Assembly: GCA_013696275.1 (NCBI GenBank)
Contig: JACCYW010000477.1
Location: 1-8,116, forward strand
Direction: 5' to 3'
Length of the DNA stretch: 8,116 nt
DNA from: Chloroflexota bacterium
GTDB taxonomy: Bacteria > Chloroflexota > Limnocylindria > Limnocylindrales > CSP1-4
The notes under the pieces were generated by a model. The model made no database searches and was not told the DNA's origin. It worked only from the letters and a program-made list of their open reading frames with translations. Positions 5,803 through 8,116 of this stretch are shown in pieces; the first letter of the stretch is position 1; every line of letters starts with the position of its first letter. The position numbers and the translations under genes were made by a program.

Positions 5803-7446
5803 CTAGCCCGCAGTCGCCGGCACTGGTGCCGCTGTCGGTGCGGCGGCTTCTCGGAGGCGCGCCCCCACGAACGCCGCATCGAGGCTGGCCAGCAGCCACC
5901 CCGCTCGCGGCCCGTTGGGTCGGCCAAGGAACGCCAGATACAGCGCCGTGAAGGCATCGCCGGAGGCGGTGCCGAGAGACTGCGCGGTACGGAAGATGAG
6001 GTCCTGCCAGACATCGCCGGCAGCTGGCCGCTCGGCTTGGGCGGCATCCGCCAGGGCGCTGAGATACGCCCGCTGGCCGGCATCCAGATCGGCCGCCTCG
6101 ACCGGCAGCGCGGCCCGGACCGCGACCAGATATCGGTCTGGCGCAAAGCCGTCGAGCCAGGCGCGGGCGACGACCGTCCGGCGTGCCAGGATGTCGTCCT
6201 CGAGCGCATCCAGAGGCTCGCCCTTCTCGGCCGAGAAGCGCGCCTCCATATCAGTACCGGGCACCTGGACCAGCAGCGTCAGATGGCGGAACGGTGGTCG
6301 GAAGCGGGCTCCTTCGGTGGCCGGATCGGCATCCTCCTGGACCAGGCTCATCCGGAAGATGCGCTCCGGCGCGGGCGGCAACTCGCCCCGCACCGGCTGC
6401 CCGGCAGTGGCGGACGCGATCCGATCGAACTCGTCGAAGAGACCGGGGATGGCGTCTCCGGCCGGATCGAACTCGAGCGCACGGCGCGGCTTGTGCCTGA
6501 GGAAGAGGAAACGCAGCAGCTCCGGTGGCATCAGTTCGGTCATCTGATGAGCCGTCGCACCCAATCCTCGCGAAGTGCTCATCTTGCGCCCGCCGATGGT
6601 CAGGAACTCGTACGGGATGTCGAGCGGCGGCTCGCGCTGGAAGACTTCGCGCGCGATGGCATCGCTACGGTCCCGCGAGCCGCCAGCCGTGGCCAGGTCC
6701 TTGCCGCAGCCTTCGATGGTCACACCGAGCAGACTCCACTTGGCCGCCCAGTCGGCGTTCCACTTGAGCTTCGCTCGACCACCGAAGGGTGAGACGCGCC
6801 CGGATGCGCCGCAGCCGACCGCCCACTCGACCAGGTCGGCCCGACAGACATAGGCGACGGTCTGGCCGTCCCAGTCGGTCGCCAGGGTAGTGCCGATACG
6901 ACCGCAGGTCTGGCAGATCACGGAGATGGCCAGCCAGTCGTTCGCCTTGGCCACCCGGCTGACTTCCAGATAGATCGCGCGCACCCGGTCAGCTCGATCG
7001 AGCGTCAGGCGGATGTACGGATCCATGCGCCCATCCGCGTAGCACTCGCTCATCCAATACGTCTCGGGCGCCACTCCAAGCGGTGCGAAGGTACTCAGGA
7101 AGAGCCGGCCAACGAAATGGCGGGCGTAGCTGGCGGCATCGCTGCCCTCTGGCGCGGGGACTCGGAAGAGCGGCACGCCCATCCACTCCGCGACCGCGTC
7201 GCCCGATAGGTGAGCCTGCGCATCCATCGGGTCCATGTCGTCGACGCCGTAGAGGAAGCGTGCCTCGGTCCCGCGGTCGTGGAGAGCACGGCGGATCGCA
7301 TCATGCAATACGACACCGCGGAGGCTCCCGACATGGACCGTGCCGGATGGTGTCTTGCTGTCGTTGACGACCTGTGGACCCTCGACTTGGGCGGCTATCG
7401 CGTCAGCCCAGAAGGTGGGATCCTCATCGCCCACCTTGGCGGGCAT
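5803..7446 (-). CDS. lysK: Class I (archaeal-type) lysyl-tRNA synthetase
   Basis: This enzyme charges tRNA-Lys, and its class I Rossmann fold is unrelated to the common bacterial class II LysS. Key signs are the HIGH-like HVGS (38-41) in KTPSGTVHVGSLRG, the FLYGVDDMDPMDAQ strand (64-77), a cysteine set CQTCGR...C...C (C178, C181, C201, C212) suited to zinc binding, and the KMSKS-like KMSTS (288-292). The C-terminal helical region ends with DLIFRTAQSLG and GPRAGWLL, typical of the anticodon-binding cage. At 547 aa it is full length. The ATG at 7446 overlaps the greA stop by one base (TGATG), so translation is probably coupled; no SD is visible. Class I LysRS is found in archaea and in scattered bacteria including spirochaetes, alphaproteobacteria and some Chloroflexota and actinobacteria. 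No class II lysS occurs in this window. Confidence 0.95.
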   Translation of the reverse strand: MPAKVGDEDPTFWADAIAAQVEGPQVVNDSKTPSGTVHVGSLRGVVLHDAIRRALHDRGTEARFLYGVDDMDPMDAQAHLSGDAVAEWMGVPLFRVPAPEGSDAASYARHFVGRLFLSTFAPLGVAPETYWMSECYADGRMDPYIRLTLDRADRVRAIYLEVSRVAKANDWLAISVICQTCGRIGTTLATDWDGQTVAYVCRADLVEWAVGCGASGRVSPFGGRAKLKWNADWAAKWSLLGVTIEGCGKDLATAGGSRDRSDAIAREVFQREPPLDIPYEFLTIGGRKMSTSRGLGATAHQMTELMPPELLRFLFLRHKPRRALEFDPAGDAIPGLFDEFDRIASATAGQPVRGELPPAPERIFRMSLVQEDADPATEGARFRPPFRHLTLLVQVPGTDMEARFSAEKGEPLDALEDDILARRTVVARAWLDGFAPDRYLVAVRAALPVEAADLDAGQRAYLSALADAAQAERPAAGDVWQDLIFRTAQSLGTASGDAFTALYLAFLGRPNGPRAGWLLASLDAAFVGARLREAAAPTAAPVPATAG

Positions 7447-7910
7447 CAGCTGATAGCGACGATCTTGTAGACCGAGTCTCCGGCAGGCACCGATACGGTC
7501 ACCTTCTCGCCCTTCTTGTGCCCCAACAGGGCCCGCCCGACAGGCGACTCATTGGAGATCCTGCCCTCCCCTGGGGAAGCCTCCGCCGAGCCCACGATGG
7601 TGTACTTCTCGCGGCCGTTGGAACCGTCGATCTCCACCGTGGAGCCGATCTGGACGTGACTCGTGGAGTGGTGCTCATCGATGAGGACCGCATTCTTGAT
7701 GAGCGCAGCCAGCGTCTGGATGCGCCCTTCCACGAAGGCCTGCTCGTTCTTAGCGTCCTCGTACTCGGCGTTCTCGGTCACGTCGCCGTGCTCCTTCGCC
7801 TCGTGGATGCGGCTGGCCACTTCGGCCCGCCGAGAGTTGACCAACTGATCGAGTTCACCACGCAGCTTGCCGAGCCCCTCACGGGTCAGATAGGCAGGGT
7901 TGTTGTTCAC
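7446..7910 (-). CDS. greA: Transcription elongation factor GreA
   Basis: GreA inserts its coiled-coil into the RNA polymerase secondary channel and stimulates cleavage of backtracked RNA. The 154-aa protein is the usual length. The N-terminal coiled-coil spans about residues 8-76, with the acidic tip GDVTENAEYEDAK carrying Asp43 and Glu46, the pair that coordinates catalytic magnesium in characterised GreA. The C-terminal FKBP-like domain includes VQIGSTVEI, ISNESPVGRALLGHKKGE and VSVPAG. Translation starts at GTG (7908-7910) behind AAAGGGGG (7919-7926) at 8-nt spacing. It is the first gene of the operon, with a near-consensus promoter about 100 bp upstream. Its stop overlaps the lysK start by one base. 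Confidence 0.97.
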   Translation of the reverse strand: MNNNPAYLTREGLGKLRGELDQLVNSRRAEVASRIHEAKEHGDVTENAEYEDAKNEQAFVEGRIQTLAALIKNAVLIDEHHSTSHVQIGSTVEIDGSNGREKYTIVGSAEASPGEGRISNESPVGRALLGHKKGEKVTVSVPAGDSVYKIVAIS

Positions 7911-7963
7911 GGGCGCGTCCCCCTTTGGGCGGGGCGAGAAGTTTGGAGTGGGGATACGGAAAC

Positions 7964-7999
7964 GGCCCCCCGCCTCGCGCGAGCGCGCACCGGGGGACC
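7964..7999 (-). promoter_or_regulatory. GC-rich 5'-UTR hairpin of the greA operon
   Basis: GGCCCCCCG (7964-7972) and CGGGGGACC (7991-7999) form a 9-bp stem with one G-U pair in the minus-strand RNA. A further CGCG/CGCG mini-stem (7976-7979 with 7984-7987) lies in the loop. If transcription starts near 8005, this hairpin begins a few nt from the mRNA 5' end, which would suit a stabilising or attenuating role. There is no U-run after it, so a simple intrinsic terminator is unlikely. Confidence 0.45.
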
Positions 8000-8011
8000 C
8001 AACGAGGGCCG

Positions 8012-8040
8012 ATTCTAGGCGCGTCCATGAAGACCGTCAA
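8012..8040 (-). promoter_or_regulatory. Sigma70-type promoter of the greA-lysK-serS operon
   Basis: On the minus strand a -35 box TTGACG (8035-8040) and a -10 box TAGAAT (8012-8017) are separated by exactly 17 bp. Each matches five of six consensus positions. Transcription should start near 8005, giving a leader of roughly 95 nt before the greA GTG. Confidence 0.75.
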
Positions 8041-8046
8041 ACGGTC
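8032..8046. repeat. Inverted repeat GACCGT-CAA-ACGGTC overlapping the greA -35 box
   Basis: This is a perfect 6-bp dyad with a 3-bp centre. The -35 hexamer of the predicted greA promoter uses its centre and half of one arm, so a bound protein would block polymerase. It may be an operator. Related copies of the half-site occur at 8099-8104 and 8106-8111. Confidence 0.45.
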
Positions 8047-8050
8047 GTGA

Positions 8051-8102
8051 CAGCTGGACCTTTCCCGAGTGGGACAGCAGGACCTATGAGTCAGGCTGGA
8101 CC
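8051..8102. repeat. Three short direct repeats (RGCWGGACC-like)
   Basis: CAGCTGGACC (8051-8060), CAGCAGGACC (8075-8084) and AGGCTGGACC (8093-8102) recur at 24- and 18-bp steps in non-coding DNA, and the first two are preceded by a shared GA. They could be protein-binding sites upstream of the greA promoter or the repeated end of an insertion sequence beyond the window. Nothing coding is visible from 7911 to 8116. Confidence 0.4.
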
Positions 8103-8116
8103 GTTGACCGTACCCC

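Noticed and set aside
5790..6209. N-terminal extension of the serS frame
   Set aside because: It would overlap lysK by more than 400 bp, the translation has no SerRS similarity, and SerRS normally begins where GTG 5789 lies.
5296..6792. A 498-codon open frame on the plus strand
   Set aside because: It is antisense to serS and lysK, whose motifs are complete; the translation is low-complexity and unrecognisable.
1..8116. CRISPR array, toxin-antitoxin or defence system
   Set aside because: No regularly spaced repeats of 25-40 bp, no Cas, nuclease or toxin motifs, and no integrase or transposase coding sequence were seen.

Overview
This window is a GC-rich, densely coded bacterial chromosomal segment. 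The most informative taxonomic marker is a class I (archaeal-type) lysyl-tRNA synthetase lying between greA and serS. This, with high GC and short alpha/beta proteins of the PRC-barrel and DUF6582 types, fits a soil or freshwater Chloroflexota lineage (Limnocylindria-like). That assignment is an inference, and other class I LysRS lineages such as actinobacteria are possible.

Layout. (1) Positions 1-2870 hold three surface-glycan-type genes: the 3' part of a GT4 glycosyltransferase (+), a convergent DUF354 GT-B-like protein (-), and a divergent PAPS-type sulfotransferase (+). (2) Positions 2936-3768 hold a minus-strand series: a small DUF6582-like basic-tailed protein, tRNA-Ser(UGA) with encoded CCA, and a PRC-barrel/DUF2171-like protein. 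(3) Positions 3991-4451 hold two small, tandem, very acidic and probably disordered proteins (+), each with its own good Shine-Dalgarno. (4) Positions 4488-7910 hold a tight minus-strand operon, greA - lysK (class I LysRS) - serS. It is driven by a near-consensus sigma70 promoter (TTGACG-17-TAGAAT) at 8012-8040, with a GC-rich hairpin close to the predicted mRNA 5' end. (5) Positions 8032-8116 are a non-coding repeat-rich patch of GACCGT inverted and direct repeats plus three RGCWGGACC repeats. It may be an operator region or the edge of a mobile element cut by the window.

How the genes work together. The greA-lysK-serS operon couples transcript-cleavage rescue of RNA polymerase to charging of tRNA-Lys and tRNA-Ser, and a tRNA-Ser gene lies about 1 kb beyond serS. 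The left third probably contributes to decoration of a cell-surface or exported polysaccharide. Most of the window is ordinary housekeeping. The less explained parts are the acidic gene pair, the repeat patch at the right end, and the hairpin with an exposed SD next to the tRNA. I see no CRISPR array, no complete mobile element and no recognisable defence system.
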